Shown here in pieces: positions 27,691 through 37,440 of a stretch of DNA of 64,000 nucleotides; within the stretch, counting starts at the first letter, position 1; each line of letters starts with the position of its first letter. The DNA lies in assembly GCF_021728395.1 (NCBI RefSeq), contig NZ_JAKKCM010000007.1, positions 79,339 to 143,338 of the forward strand. The letters run 5' to 3'. The notes under the pieces were generated by a model, which did no database searches, was not told the origin of the DNA, and saw only the letters and a program-made list of their open reading frames with translations. Position numbers and translations under genes: made by a program. The stretch is from Vibrio sp. J1-1. GTDB taxonomy: Bacteria; Pseudomonadota; Gammaproteobacteria; Enterobacterales; Vibrionaceae.

Positions 27691-30516
27691 TTAATTCGAA
27701 GTTTTTGAGTTCACGTTCAGAGCGTCTTCAACCAACGCTTTTTGTTGTTTCAAGTGCACCGACATGTAGCCAACTGCTGGCGAAGCAGAAGCTGGGCGAC
27801 CTGCGTATTTAAGATCTGCACCTGCAGGAATAGCGGCACGGAAGTTATGTTGACTACAGTACCAAGCACCTTGGTTCTGAGGCTCTTCCTGACACCACAC
27901 AAAGTCTTCAACGTTTGTGTATTGAGCAATCGCTGCTTGCACTTCTTCCATTGGGAATGGGTACAGCTGTTCAATACGCACAATTGCAACGTCTTCTTGC
28001 TCGTTGTTGCGACGCTGTTCAAGTAGGTCGAAATAAACCTTACCAGAACAGAACACAACACGTTTCACTTTGCTTGGTTCCAAATTATCGATTTCTGGAA
28101 TAGCCGCCTGGAAAGTACCTTCTGCAAGATCTTCGATAGTAGACGTACAAAGTGGATGACGAAGCAATGATTTTGGAGACATCACAATCAGTGGTCGACG
28201 CATTGGACGTACAACCTGACGTCGAATCATGTGGTAAACCTGCGCTGGAGTTGAAGGAACAACCACCTGCATATTTTGCTCTGCACACAATTGTAGGTAA
28301 CGCTCTAGACGCGCAGATGAGTGCTCTGGTCCCTGACCTTCATAACCATGTGGCAGCAGCATAGTTAAGCCACATAAACGAGCCCACTTCTGTTCACCAG
28401 AAGAAATAAATTGGTCGATAACCACTTGAGCGCCGTTAGCAAAATCACCAAACTGTGCTTCCCAAATCGTTAAGCCGCCAGGCTCTGCTGTTGCGTAACC
28501 GTATTCAAACGCCAATACCGCTTCTTCTGACAATACAGAGTCGAATACCTGGAAAGGGCCTTGCTTATCATGAACGTTTGCTAACGGAATGTACGTGCTT
28601 GCATCTGTTTGGTTGTGAAGAACCGAGTGACGGTGGAAGAAAGTACCACGACCCGAGTCCTGTCCAGAAATACGGATACGCTTACCATCGTCAACCAATG
28701 TTGCGTAAGCCAGTGTTTCTGCCATACCCCAGTCAATTGCTTTTTCACCAGTCATCATTGCCAGACGGTCGTTGTAAAGTTTGTTTACACGACTTTGTAG
28801 CTTATGACTTTCTGGGTACTGACATAGACGGGTACCAAGCTCAACCAGACGTTGCTTGTCGTATTGAGATTCCCACTGCATGTCCCACTCGTGGCCTAAA
28901 TAAGGAGACCAGTCAACCGAGTGCAATGCCATTGGACGCCACTCTTTCACCACAACTTCACCGCGGTCCAGCGCGTCACGGTATTCATTGACTAACTGAG
29001 TTGCAGTTTCAATATCTGATTCATTTTTATCGATCAGAACATCAGCGTAAAGCTTACGTGGTGTTGGGTGTTTCTTGATTTTTTGGTACATCAAAGGCTG
29101 AGTTGCATTTGGCTCATCTGCCTCGTTGTGGCCATGACGGCGGTAACATACCAAGTCAATTACAACATCACGTTTAAACTCGTTGCGGTAATCCAATGCG
29201 ATACGCGTAACAAACGCAACTGCTTCTGGATCATCGGCATTAACGTGGAAAATCGGTGCCTGTACCATCTTAGCGATATCAGTACAGTACATGGTCGAGC
29301 GAGTATCACGTGGATTAGATGTCGTGAAGCCTACTTGGTTGTTAACAACAACGCGAACCGTACCACCAACACAGAAACCACGGGACAGAGACATGTTGAA
29401 TGTTTCCGCAACCACGCCCTGACCAGCAACTGCTGAGTCACCGTGAATAGTGATAGGAAGAACTTTACTTCCTTCTTTATCACCTAAACGGTCTTGACGA
29501 GCGCGCACAGATCCGATAACCACTGGGTTTACGATTTCTAAGTGCGATGGGTTAAATGCTAGTGCTAAGTGAACGTCGCCACCCGGAGTCGCGAAGTCGG
29601 CAGAGAAACCTTGGTGATATTTAACGTCACCCGTTCCCCACGTTTCATCATGCTTGCCTGCAAATTCGTCGAACAGATCTTGTGGCTTTTTACCGAGTAC
29701 GTTCACCAACATGTTCAAACGACCACGGTGTGCCATACCAATAACCACTTCACGCATACCACTTGAGCCAGCATGACGAATCAATTCTTTGGTCATCGGG
29801 ATAAGCGCGTCACCACCCTCTAGAGAGAAGCGTTTTGCACCAGGGAATTTTGCGCCTAAGTAACGTTCAAGGCCTTCCGCTGCTGTCAGCTCTTCTAGGA
29901 AAGTACGTTTCTCATCGTTGTTGAATGATGGCTGGCCTACGACAGACTCAAGACGTTGTTGAATCCAACGCTTTTGCTCTGTGTCAGTCATGTGCATGTA
30001 TTCAGCACCGATGGAACCACAGTATGTTTTTTTGAGGGCTTCGTAAATGTCTCTCAACTTCATGGTTTCTTGCCCAACAGCAAAAGAACCTACGTTGAAA
30101 GTTTCTTCGAAATCTTCTTCGGTAAGATTATGAAATGCAGGGTCTAGCTCAGCAACGGTTGCACGTTGCCATAGACCTAATGGATCTAATTCTGCAGCTT
30201 CGTGTCCGCGGAAACGGTATGCGTTGATTAGCTGTAGAACTTTTACTTGTTTTGCATCGACATCAGGGTCACTAACTTGGACATTGTAATGCTTTGTTTC
30301 TTGAGCGAGTCGTCGGAAGTAGTCACGGACACGTGAGTGCGGCTGTTCTGCCACTTCTTTTGATGGCTTAGGCAAGCCGTCAAAAACACGTTTCCACTCC
30401 TCACTTACCAGATCGGGATCACTTAGATACAGTTCGTAGAGTTCCTCTACGTACGTTGCATTGGCGCCAGCCAAGTGTGAAGACTCGAGCCATGCCTTCA
30501 TCACGCCGTTGTGCAT
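27691..30516 (-). CDS. sucA: 2-oxoglutarate dehydrogenase E1 component
   Basis: A 941-residue thiamine diphosphate-dependent E1 that decarboxylates 2-oxoglutarate and succinylates SucB. TPP-binding and active-site segments such as GMAHRGRLNML, the GDS/NN motif region (HGDSAVAGQG...VNNQVGFTT) and the HGYEGQGPEHSSARLERYL segment are all present. Length matches the family. It starts 169 bases after the sdhB stop. Several long open frames on the opposite strand are codon shadows. Confidence 0.98.
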   Translation of the reverse strand: MHNGVMKAWLESSHLAGANATYVEELYELYLSDPDLVSEEWKRVFDGLPKPSKEVAEQPHSRVRDYFRRLAQETKHYNVQVSDPDVDAKQVKVLQLINAYRFRGHEAAELDPLGLWQRATVAELDPAFHNLTEEDFEETFNVGSFAVGQETMKLRDIYEALKKTYCGSIGAEYMHMTDTEQKRWIQQRLESVVGQPSFNNDEKRTFLEELTAAEGLERYLGAKFPGAKRFSLEGGDALIPMTKELIRHAGSSGMREVVIGMAHRGRLNMLVNVLGKKPQDLFDEFAGKHDETWGTGDVKYHQGFSADFATPGGDVHLALAFNPSHLEIVNPVVIGSVRARQDRLGDKEGSKVLPITIHGDSAVAGQGVVAETFNMSLSRGFCVGGTVRVVVNNQVGFTTSNPRDTRSTMYCTDIAKMVQAPIFHVNADDPEAVAFVTRIALDYRNEFKRDVVIDLVCYRRHGHNEADEPNATQPLMYQKIKKHPTPRKLYADVLIDKNESDIETATQLVNEYRDALDRGEVVVKEWRPMALHSVDWSPYLGHEWDMQWESQYDKQRLVELGTRLCQYPESHKLQSRVNKLYNDRLAMMTGEKAIDWGMAETLAYATLVDDGKRIRISGQDSGRGTFFHRHSVLHNQTDASTYIPLANVHDKQGPFQVFDSVLSEEAVLAFEYGYATAEPGGLTIWEAQFGDFANGAQVVIDQFISSGEQKWARLCGLTMLLPHGYEGQGPEHSSARLERYLQLCAEQNMQVVVPSTPAQVYHMIRRQVVRPMRRPLIVMSPKSLLRHPLCTSTIEDLAEGTFQAAIPEIDNLEPSKVKRVVFCSGKVYFDLLEQRRNNEQEDVAIVRIEQLYPFPMEEVQAAIAQYTNVEDFVWCQEEPQNQGAWYCSQHNFRAAIPAGADLKYAGRPASASPAVGYMSVHLKQQKALVEDALNVNSKTSN

Positions 30517-30685
30517 ATTTTCCCTTAACCAGTAGTTTTCACGTTTGCTTCGGTCTACGCCGAGCTATAAATAGCCGACTCAAATAATCGGCAATTTTGA
30601 TATTCTTCTACTCGAGTTATGCAGTTGCAGCGAAGTGACGGGGTTTTCTTTACACAACACTGCAACTGTATCATTTACGAGTCAA

Positions 30686-31396
30686 TTACACCGAGCGATT
30701 TACCAGCATCGACTTAATGTGGCCGATAGCTTTCGTCGGGTTAAGTCCTTTAGGACAAACACTTACACAATTCATGATGCCGTGGCAACGAAAAACGCTA
30801 AATGCGTCATCAAGATCTGACAAACGTTCATCTGTCGCTGTATCACGGCTATCAATTAACCAGCGGTAAGCCGCTAGTAGGCCTGCAGGACCAATAAATT
30901 TGTCCGGATTCCACCAGAATGACGGACAAGAAGTTGTACAACATGCACACATGATACATTCGTACAAACCATCTAGATGCGCACGGTCATCTGGTGACTG
31001 CAGATTCTCACGCGATGGTGGCAATGCACCATCATCGATTAAGAATGGCTTAACTTTCGCATAGTTATCATAGAACTGCGTCATGTCAACAATAAGATCA
31101 CGTACCACAGGTAGACCTGGTAAAGGACGAATTACGATCTTATCGCCTTGAAGTGCAGACAAAGGTGTTATACATGCCAAGCCGTTTTTACCGTTCATGT
31201 TCAGACCGTCAGAGCCACACACACCTTCACGACATGAACGACGGAATGCGATGCTTGGATCTTGCTCTTTAAGCAAAATTAGCGCATCCAAAACCATCAT
31301 GTCTGAGCCTTCATCAACTTCGAGCGTGTACTCTTTCATGTAAGGCTTAGTGTCTACGTCCGGGTTGTAACGGTACAAAGAGAAGTTCAGTTTCAT
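30686..31396 (-). CDS. sdhB: Succinate dehydrogenase iron-sulfur subunit
   Basis: A 236-residue subunit with an N-terminal 2Fe-2S ferredoxin domain (CREGVCGSDGLNMNGKNGLAC) and a C-terminal domain with 4Fe-4S and 3Fe-4S ligands (CIMCACCTTSCPS, CHGIMNCVSVCPKGLNP). The start MKLNFSLYRY at 31396 is preferred over an ATG two codons upstream, because the GGAGG ribosome site (within 31405-31413) then has proper spacing. It lies just after sdhA. Confidence 0.97.
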   Translation of the reverse strand: MKLNFSLYRYNPDVDTKPYMKEYTLEVDEGSDMMVLDALILLKEQDPSIAFRRSCREGVCGSDGLNMNGKNGLACITPLSALQGDKIVIRPLPGLPVVRDLIVDMTQFYDNYAKVKPFLIDDGALPPSRENLQSPDDRAHLDGLYECIMCACCTTSCPSFWWNPDKFIGPAGLLAAYRWLIDSRDTATDERLSDLDDAFSVFRCHGIMNCVSVCPKGLNPTKAIGHIKSMLVNRSV

Positions 31397-31410
31397 AGTC
31401 ATATCCTCCC

Positions 31411-33177
31411 TTAGTATGTACGTACTTTCGGCGGGAACGCGTCACGGTGTACAGGCGTCATGTTAACATCACGCTTAGTCATCGCTTCTGTTTCCGGATT
31501 GTAGATTGAGTGGCACAGCCAGTTCTCATCATCACGCTCAGGGAAGTCAAAGCGGGCGTGTGCACCGCGGCTTTCCGTACGGTAGTTCGCAGCAACTGCT
31601 GTTGAGAATGCTGTTTCCATTAAGTTATCTAGTTCCAGACACTCAATACGCTGAGTGTTGAACTCTGAAGACTTGTCCGCTAGGTGAGCATCTTTTAGAC
31701 GTTCACGGATAACTTTAAGCTCTTCCAGACCTGTTGCCATCGCATCACCTTCACGGAATACCGAGAAGCTATTTTGCATGCAGCTTTGCAGATCTTTACG
31801 GATTTGTACTGGGTCTTCGCCACCTGTGCTGTTTTCCCAACGCATCGTGCGCGCCAGAGAAGCTTCGATGTCAGATTCAGTTGCAGGACGAGCTTCAACT
31901 TGTGCTGCGAGTGTTTCACCTAGGTGAAGACCTGTCGCACGGCCGAATACAACCAAGTCTAGTAGTGAGTTACCACCTAGACGGTTTGCACCGTGAACCG
32001 ATACAGAAGCGATTTCACCACAAGCGAATAGACCTTGAACTTCCGCTTCGCTGCCGTCAGCCTTCTGTGTAATTGCCTGACCAGAAACCTGAGTTGGAAC
32101 ACCACCCATCATGTAGTGACAGGTTGGGATAACTGGAATTGGTTCTTTCACTGGATCAACGTGTGCGAATGTGCGAGATAGCTCACAGATGCCTGGTAGA
32201 CGAGATTCAAGTACGTCTTTACCTAAATGATCAAGTTTCAGCTTGATGTGTGGACCCCAAGGGCCGTCGCAACCGCGGCCTTCGCGGATTTCGATCATCA
32301 TTGAACGAGCCACAACGTCACGACCAGCAAGGTCTTTTGCGTTTGGTGCGTAACGTTCCATGAAGCGTTCGCCATCTTTATTTAGAAGGTAACCACCCTC
32401 ACCACGACAACCTTCTGTTACAAGAACACCTGCGCCAGCAATACCCGTTGGGTGGAACTGCCACATTTCCATGTCTTGCATTTGAACGCCAGCTCGTAGT
32501 GCCATGCCAACACCATCACCAGTGTTAATGTGTGCGTTCGTTGTCGAAGCGTAGATACGACCTGCACCACCAGTAGCCAGGATAGTTGCTTTTGATTTGA
32601 AGTAACAGATTTCACCTGTTTCCATACAAATCGCAGTACACCCCATGATCGCGCCGTCTTGGTTTTTCACCAAATCTAACGCATACCACTCAGAGAAAAT
32701 GGTTGTTTTGTGTTTAACGTTTTGCTGGTAAAGCGTGTGTAGAAGCGCGTGACCGGTACGGTCTGCCGCTGCTGCTGTACGTGCAGCCTGCTCACCACCA
32801 AATTCTTTTGACTGACCGCCAAATGGACGTTGATAAATACTGCCATTATCAAAACGAGAGAATGGAAGACCCATTTTTTCTAGTTCGATAACAGACTCAG
32901 GTCCATTTTTACACATGTACTCGATAGCGTTTTGGTCACCAATGTAGTCCGAACCTTTTACGGTATCGTACATGTGCCACTGCCAATCATCCTTATGCGA
33001 GTTACCTAGAGCAACGGTGATACCACCCTGCGCAGATACTGTATGAGAACGAGTTGGGAATACTTTAGATAGCAAAGCACATGAAAGGCCTTGCTCTGAA
33101 ATTTGTAGTGCAGCGCGCATACCTGCACCACCAGCGCCGATTACTACGGCGTCAAACTCACGAACTGGAATAGACAC
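31411..33177 (-). CDS. sdhA: Succinate dehydrogenase flavoprotein subunit
   Basis: A 588-residue FAD-containing catalytic subunit. It shows the dinucleotide-binding [13 protein letters not shown] at the N-terminus, the flavinylation segment SHTVSAQGG containing the FAD-linked His, and the active-site HPTGIAGAG and [12 protein letters not shown] motifs. Oxidises succinate to fumarate in the inner membrane complex II. It begins immediately after the sdhD stop with no gap. Confidence 0.98.
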   Translation of the reverse strand: MSIPVREFDAVVIGAGGAGMRAALQISEQGLSCALLSKVFPTRSHTVSAQGGITVALGNSHKDDWQWHMYDTVKGSDYIGDQNAIEYMCKNGPESVIELEKMGLPFSRFDNGSIYQRPFGGQSKEFGGEQAARTAAAADRTGHALLHTLYQQNVKHKTTIFSEWYALDLVKNQDGAIMGCTAICMETGEICYFKSKATILATGGAGRIYASTTNAHINTGDGVGMALRAGVQMQDMEMWQFHPTGIAGAGVLVTEGCRGEGGYLLNKDGERFMERYAPNAKDLAGRDVVARSMMIEIREGRGCDGPWGPHIKLKLDHLGKDVLESRLPGICELSRTFAHVDPVKEPIPVIPTCHYMMGGVPTQVSGQAITQKADGSEAEVQGLFACGEIASVSVHGANRLGGNSLLDLVVFGRATGLHLGETLAAQVEARPATESDIEASLARTMRWENSTGGEDPVQIRKDLQSCMQNSFSVFREGDAMATGLEELKVIRERLKDAHLADKSSEFNTQRIECLELDNLMETAFSTAVAANYRTESRGAHARFDFPERDDENWLCHSIYNPETEAMTKRDVNMTPVHRDAFPPKVRTY

Positions 33178-33522
33178 TTACGCACCCCACAAAATAAATA
33201 GACCAGAGAAGACATAGCCGAATAAAACGGCAATAACACCAAGTTGCAATGCGCCACGAAGTTTCGCGCACTTAATATAGTCGGTGAATACTTGCCACAT
33301 ACCAACCCAAGCGTGAATCAGTACCGAAACAAGAGCCAACATGGTGAATACTTTGGTGAAATTGCCACCAAAGAATTGGGTCCAAGATGCGTAAGAGATA
33401 TCTGAGAATGCGCAGAAGCTAACCAGATAAATCGTATATAGAGTCATAATGATGGCAGTAGCACGAATCAGTAGGAAATCGTGTACGCCGTTACGACCAA
33501 ATGAAGAGACGTGTTTTACCAT
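33178..33522 (-). CDS. sdhD: Succinate dehydrogenase membrane anchor SdhD
   Basis: A 114-residue protein with three membrane helices. Conserved heme/quinone-site residues lie in SSFGRNGVHDFLLIRATA and HAWVGMWQVFTDYIK. It overlaps the sdhC stop by seven bases and abuts sdhA, so the complex II subunits are co-translated. Confidence 0.95.
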   Translation of the reverse strand: MVKHVSSFGRNGVHDFLLIRATAIIMTLYTIYLVSFCAFSDISYASWTQFFGGNFTKVFTMLALVSVLIHAWVGMWQVFTDYIKCAKLRGALQLGVIAVLFGYVFSGLFILWGA

Positions 33523-33908
33523 ACCATTATCCCCGCCAATAGTGACAATACTGCAGTAGCACCAAAAGCAACTTTCGCGCTCATCGTGCCTGAATCTAGC
33601 TCTTCAAAATAGCCTAGATCCATCATCAGGTGACGGATACCACCAGCAATGTGGTACGCAAGTGCAGTTAAAATTCCCCATAGGATGAATTTTACGAAGA
33701 AGCTATCGACGATATCGGCGGCTTCCATAAAACCCATTGGGGATGACAGAGAAATGGACAGTAACCAAAGTAGTATACCCACCGCAACAAACGTAATTAC
33801 CCCGGACACACGGTGCAGGATGGATGCGATTGCTGTGATAGGAAAGTGGATGGTCTGTAAATCTAAATTAACAGGTCTTGACTTTCTTTCTTTCACGGGC
33901 TTGCTCAC
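33516..33908 (-). CDS. sdhC: Succinate dehydrogenase cytochrome b556 subunit SdhC
   Basis: A 130-residue subunit with three membrane helices. The signature RPVNLDLQTIHFPITAIAS and SILHRVSG with the conserved HRxSG, and the heme-ligand His in HIAGGIRHLMMD, are present. It is the first gene of sdhCDAB-sucABCD and diverges from gltA. Its upstream region holds two ArcA-like direct repeats. Confidence 0.96.
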   Translation of the reverse strand: MSKPVKERKSRPVNLDLQTIHFPITAIASILHRVSGVITFVAVGILLWLLSISLSSPMGFMEAADIVDSFFVKFILWGILTALAYHIAGGIRHLMMDLGYFEELDSGTMSAKVAFGATAVLSLLAGIMVW

Positions 33909-33966
33909 TCAGCTCCATTGAGCATTTATTGTTATAACCAATTTCAGCGTCCAAATGTACAAAAGT

Positions 33967-33981
33967 TAACATTTATTTAAC
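33967..33981 (-). promoter_or_regulatory. ArcA-like box 1 upstream of sdhC
   Basis: On the minus strand this reads GTTAAATAAATGTTA, 14 of 15 identical to GTTAATTAAATGTTA, with two TGTTAA repeats 11 bp apart. It is about 60 bp upstream of sdhC. ArcA repression of sdh under low oxygen is established in related bacteria. Confidence 0.65.
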
Positions 33982-34011
33982 AGATAGAACCGATAATTAC
34001 CGAGAATATTG

Positions 34012-34028
34012 TAAACAAGTTGTTAACA
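34012..34028 (-). promoter_or_regulatory. ArcA-like box 2 upstream of sdhC
   Basis: On the minus strand TGTTAA, five bases, then TGTTTA: the same 11-bp direct-repeat spacing as box 1, some 45 bp further upstream. Confidence 0.5.
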
Positions 34029-34221
34029 CCGGGAGCCATCACCAAACCTCACACTTTGTTATAGCCCCGTATTTATAAGGATTTAACTAAAATTTTCTTT
34101 GCCAATATACGGCGAGCAACATTCTAATACAATTGGTGTAACAAATTATGCTACATAGAACAGATTTTTAACGATTTCCAAAGAAAAAATCATAACAAGT
34201 GCACACAAAGATGTAGAAAAA

Positions 34222-34250
34222 TTGACTTTATGCCTTAACAACAGTAAAAA
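34222..34250 (+). promoter_or_regulatory. Candidate gltA promoter
   Basis: TTGACT (34222-34227) and TAAAAA (34245-34250) are spaced 17 bp, about 50 bp before the gltA start. The ribosome site AAGGAGA is strong. Confidence 0.45.
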
Positions 34251-34302
34251 CATGGCACACAAACATCCTGGACGGATTAAATAATAAACAAAGGAGATTG
34301 TT

Positions 34303-35592
34303 ATGGCGGATAAGAAAGCGACCCTTCATGTTGAAGGTAAAGCGCCAATCGAACTGCCAATTATGGATGGCACGTTAGGTACCCCTGTAATTGACGTTCG
34401 TAAACTAGGAGCCAATGGTTACTTTACTTTTGACCCTGGTTTTCTTGCCACTGCATCCTGTGAATCATCAATCACGTACATCGATGGCGGCAAAGGTATT
34501 CTTTTGCACCGCGGTTTTCCGATTGATCAATTAGCCAATAACGCAGATTACCTAGAAGTATGTTACATCCTTCTTTATGGTGAAGCCCCTACCCGAGACC
34601 AATACGAGCAATTCAAGAAAACTGTTACTCGTCATACTATGGTACATGAGCAAATCGCAAGCTTCTTCCACGGCTTCCGACGTGATGCTCACCCGATGGC
34701 GGTAATGTGTGGCGTAGTCGGTGCATTAGCAGCCTTCTACCACGATTCGCTCGATGTGAATAACGACGAACACCGTGAAATTACGGCGTACCGTCTGATT
34801 TCGAAAATGCCAACACTGGCGGCAATGTGTTACAAATACTCTGTCGGTCAGCCATTTATCTACCCACGCAACGATTTAAACTACGCGGAAAACTACCTAC
34901 ACATGATGTTTGCAAGCCCATGTGAAGAGTACGAAGTGAACCCTGTCGTAGCGCGTGCAATGGATAAAATCTTCACACTCCACGCGGATCACGAGCAAAA
35001 CGCGTCAACATCAACAGTACGTCTTGCTGGTTCCTCTGGCGCTAACCCATTTGCATGTATTGCCGCTGGTATTGCATCTCTTTGGGGCCCAGCGCACGGT
35101 GGTGCTAACGAAGCATGTCTGAAGATGCTGGAAGAAATCGGCAGTGTCGATAACATTCCAGAGTACGTAGACCGTGCGAAAGATAAAGATGACCCATTCC
35201 GTTTGATGGGCTTCGGTCACCGTGTTTACAAGAACTACGATCCACGTGCAACCGTAATGCGTGAAACGTGTCATGAAGTTCTAAAAGAGCTAAACATCCA
35301 AGATCCTCTACTAGACGTAGCAATGGAACTTGAGCGCATTGCGCTTTCTGATGAGTACTTCGTTTCTAAGAAATTGTACCCGAACGTAGATTTCTACTCA
35401 GGTATCATTCTTAAAGCGATTGGTATCCCTGTATCAATGTTTACGGTTATCTTCGCGATTTCTCGTACTATTGGCTGGATTGCTCACTGGAACGAAATGC
35501 ACAGCGATCCACTAAACCGCATTGGTCGTCCTCGTCAGCTTTACACTGGTGAGGCACAACGTGAATTTTCTCCTCTTCATGAGCGCGAATAA
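34303..35592 (+). CDS. gltA: Citrate synthase
   Basis: A 429-residue type II (NADH-regulated hexameric) citrate synthase, condensing acetyl-CoA and oxaloacetate. Active-site histidines in the [19 protein letters not shown] and [14 protein letters not shown] segments and the catalytic Asp ([10 protein letters not shown]) are in place. It is divergent from sdhC. A Rho-independent terminator follows. Confidence 0.98.
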   Translation: MADKKATLHVEGKAPIELPIMDGTLGTPVIDVRKLGANGYFTFDPGFLATASCESSITYIDGGKGILLHRGFPIDQLANNADYLEVCYILLYGEAPTRDQYEQFKKTVTRHTMVHEQIASFFHGFRRDAHPMAVMCGVVGALAAFYHDSLDVNNDEHREITAYRLISKMPTLAAMCYKYSVGQPFIYPRNDLNYAENYLHMMFASPCEEYEVNPVVARAMDKIFTLHADHEQNASTSTVRLAGSSGANPFACIAAGIASLWGPAHGGANEACLKMLEEIGSVDNIPEYVDRAKDKDDPFRLMGFGHRVYKNYDPRATVMRETCHEVLKELNIQDPLLDVAMELERIALSDEYFVSKKLYPNVDFYSGIILKAIGIPVSMFTVIFAISRTIGWIAHWNEMHSDPLNRIGRPRQLYTGEAQREFSPLHERE

Positions 35593-35614
35593 TCACTTAG
35601 TGAAATGCTAAAGA

Positions 35615-35654
35615 AAAGAAGGGTTGAGATTCACATCTCAACCCTTTTTATTTT
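35615..35654 (+). terminator. gltA terminator
   Basis: Ten-bp stem GGGTTGAGAT/ATCTCAACCC followed by TTTTTATTTTT. Confidence 0.9.
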
Positions 35655-35670
35655 TGCTTATGGTTCTGCG

Positions 35671-36429
35671 CTAGACCGGATTATCAATATCCACAAACTC
35701 GACTTGTAAACCGTATTCATCGGCCAACCACTTACCAAGCGCTTTAATACCGTAACGCTCTGTTGCATGATGTCCCGCCGCGAAGTAGTGAATGTCCATC
35801 TCTCGCGCGGTGTATGTTGTGCGCTCAGATATCTCACCTGAGATAAAGGCATCTAACCCGTACTGAACCGCCAATTCGATAAAATCTTGCCCGCCACCAG
35901 TACACCAGCCTACGGTTTCAATCATTTTATCTGCATTTTCTGGTGCAATATGCAGGGGTTCTCTCTCAAGTGCTTGGTTGATCTTGCTCGCAAATTCAGC
36001 ACCTGTCATCGGTTTTTTCAAACGTCCATACATCGCGACCGACTGCGGGTGACCTTCCAAACCACCTTCAACATCAATTTCCAGCAATTTTGCCAGCTCA
36101 GCGTTGTTGCCAAGTTCAGGATGAATATCAAGAGGAAGATGATAACCGTACAAGTTAATATCATTTTTAATTAAACTACGGATTCGCTTTCCTTTCATAC
36201 CGCGAATTGGCTCTGGTTCGCCTTTCCAAAAGTAGCCATGATGTACCAGCAATGCATCGGCATTAAGCTCAACCGCTTTGTCGATCAAAGCCTGTGAAGC
36301 CGTCACACCAGTGACAATACGGTTCACCGTTGGCACCCCTTCTACCTGTAACCCATTAGGTGCGTAATCTTTAATTACCTGTGGTGATAGTTTGTCGTTA
36401 AGAACCTGTTCTAGCTTTAAGTTATTCAT
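35671..36429 (-). CDS. ybgI: Nif3-like dinuclear metal centre protein (YbgI type)
   Basis: A 252-residue protein of the Nif3/YbgI family, which forms hexameric rings with a dinuclear metal site. Metal-ligand segments are visible in LLVHHGYFWKG and near the C-terminus in AAGHHATERYGIKAL. The start MNNLKLEQVL at 36429 suits the family. The biochemical role is uncertain (related proteins include GTP cyclohydrolase-like and metal-chaperone proposals). Confidence 0.88.
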   Translation of the reverse strand: MNNLKLEQVLNDKLSPQVIKDYAPNGLQVEGVPTVNRIVTGVTASQALIDKAVELNADALLVHHGYFWKGEPEPIRGMKGKRIRSLIKNDINLYGYHLPLDIHPELGNNAELAKLLEIDVEGGLEGHPQSVAMYGRLKKPMTGAEFASKINQALEREPLHIAPENADKMIETVGWCTGGGQDFIELAVQYGLDAFISGEISERTTYTAREMDIHYFAAGHHATERYGIKALGKWLADEYGLQVEFVDIDNPV

Positions 36430-36578
36430 CATCACTTCCAATTTCTAATGCATGTTTAAAGTGTATATCGAACCTAGATACTGATGCCAGACATCGTGTC
36501 CCCATCGTTGGCAAATTTCGTTACAATAATACTGCGTCGTCACTTTATTGCTAAAGCTAAGGGTTAAAAGGAAACGGG

Positions 36579-37337
36579 ATGAATCAACTGCAACGCTTTT
36601 ATGATTGGATCGCAACATCACCACCACTTTTTCAGTTGTGCCCACCGTTTGCAACATTAGAAGATTTATCCGTAGCGCCCTTATGCGAATCTGAACAATA
36701 TTGTGGTAATCCAAGACTGGGCTTTTTATATCAGCATTTGTGCACGGCTGTACTTTCTAATTCCGAACGATACCAAGTTGTCGCAGAGGAGATTCAACTC
36801 AATGACCACACTGGAAGAACGATTGGTGCGGTGGATTTAGTGTTGCAAAATACGGAGTCAGGTCTGTTGGAGCATTGGGAAGTGGCGATTAAGTTCTACC
36901 TACTTCATCAAGGCGTTTGGTATGGCCCCAACGCCCATGATCAACTACATAAAAAATTGGATAGAATGCTGACTCATCAATTAAAAATGAGTGAAAGGCC
37001 TGAATTCCAGCAAATTCTTCCACTAGACACACCGCCAGAAGAGCGATTGCTGATGCAAGGCCGTTTGTATATTAATCCGTTTTCATCGGAGACGACGCCA
37101 ACAGAGTGTTTGGGCTATGAGCTGAATGCCTCTCAAATAAGCGGATATTGGTGCTACCAAAGTCAATGGGACTTGATTCCAAAGCCGCTTTATCACCTGA
37201 GCAAACCTTGCTGGGCAATGGGCACGGATGACTTTTCACACCCAATTGAGAAACCGTCTGACCGATTTGAACATGTACAAACTGCGAATGGTGAATTCTG
37301 GTTTATTGTGCCGGATCACTGGCCAAGTCAGCGCTGA
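36579..37337 (+). CDS. DUF1853 family protein
   Basis: A 252-residue cytosolic protein matching the DUF1853 family (found widely in gamma-proteobacteria, no assigned activity). The segment RTIGAVDLVLQN followed by a conserved WEVAIKFYLL resembles a PD-(D/E)xK nuclease-like core (D, then E-x-K), but this is only a suggestion from the pattern. It is divergent from the Nif3-like gene and preceded by a good AAAAGGAAA ribosome site. Confidence 0.78.
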   Translation: MNQLQRFYDWIATSPPLFQLCPPFATLEDLSVAPLCESEQYCGNPRLGFLYQHLCTAVLSNSERYQVVAEEIQLNDHTGRTIGAVDLVLQNTESGLLEHWEVAIKFYLLHQGVWYGPNAHDQLHKKLDRMLTHQLKMSERPEFQQILPLDTPPEERLLMQGRLYINPFSSETTPTECLGYELNASQISGYWCYQSQWDLIPKPLYHLSKPCWAMGTDDFSHPIEKPSDRFEHVQTANGEFWFIVPDHWPSQR

Positions 37338-37379
37338 GGCTTGAAACGTTATGTTTCTTTAATCTCAGAAAACCAAAAG

Positions 37380-37410
37380 AAAAAGGGCTGATGCGTTCAC
37401 ATCAACCCTT
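37380..37410 (-). terminator. pgm terminator
   Basis: Stem AAGGGTTGATG/CATCAGCCCTT (one G-U pair) followed on the minus strand by a T-rich tail. Confidence 0.75.
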
Positions 37411-37440
37411 GTCTTTACCATTTATAAAAATTGTCGCGTT

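Larger units (their letters stand above)
33909..34302. other. Divergent sdhC-gltA regulatory region
   Basis: A 394-bp AT-rich spacer with no supported gene. It holds ArcA-like repeats near sdhC and a candidate sigma70 promoter for gltA, both listed separately. Confidence 0.8.

Noticed and set aside
28455-28991. 178-codon plus-strand frame inside sucA
   Set aside because: Antisense shadow of a highly conserved gene.
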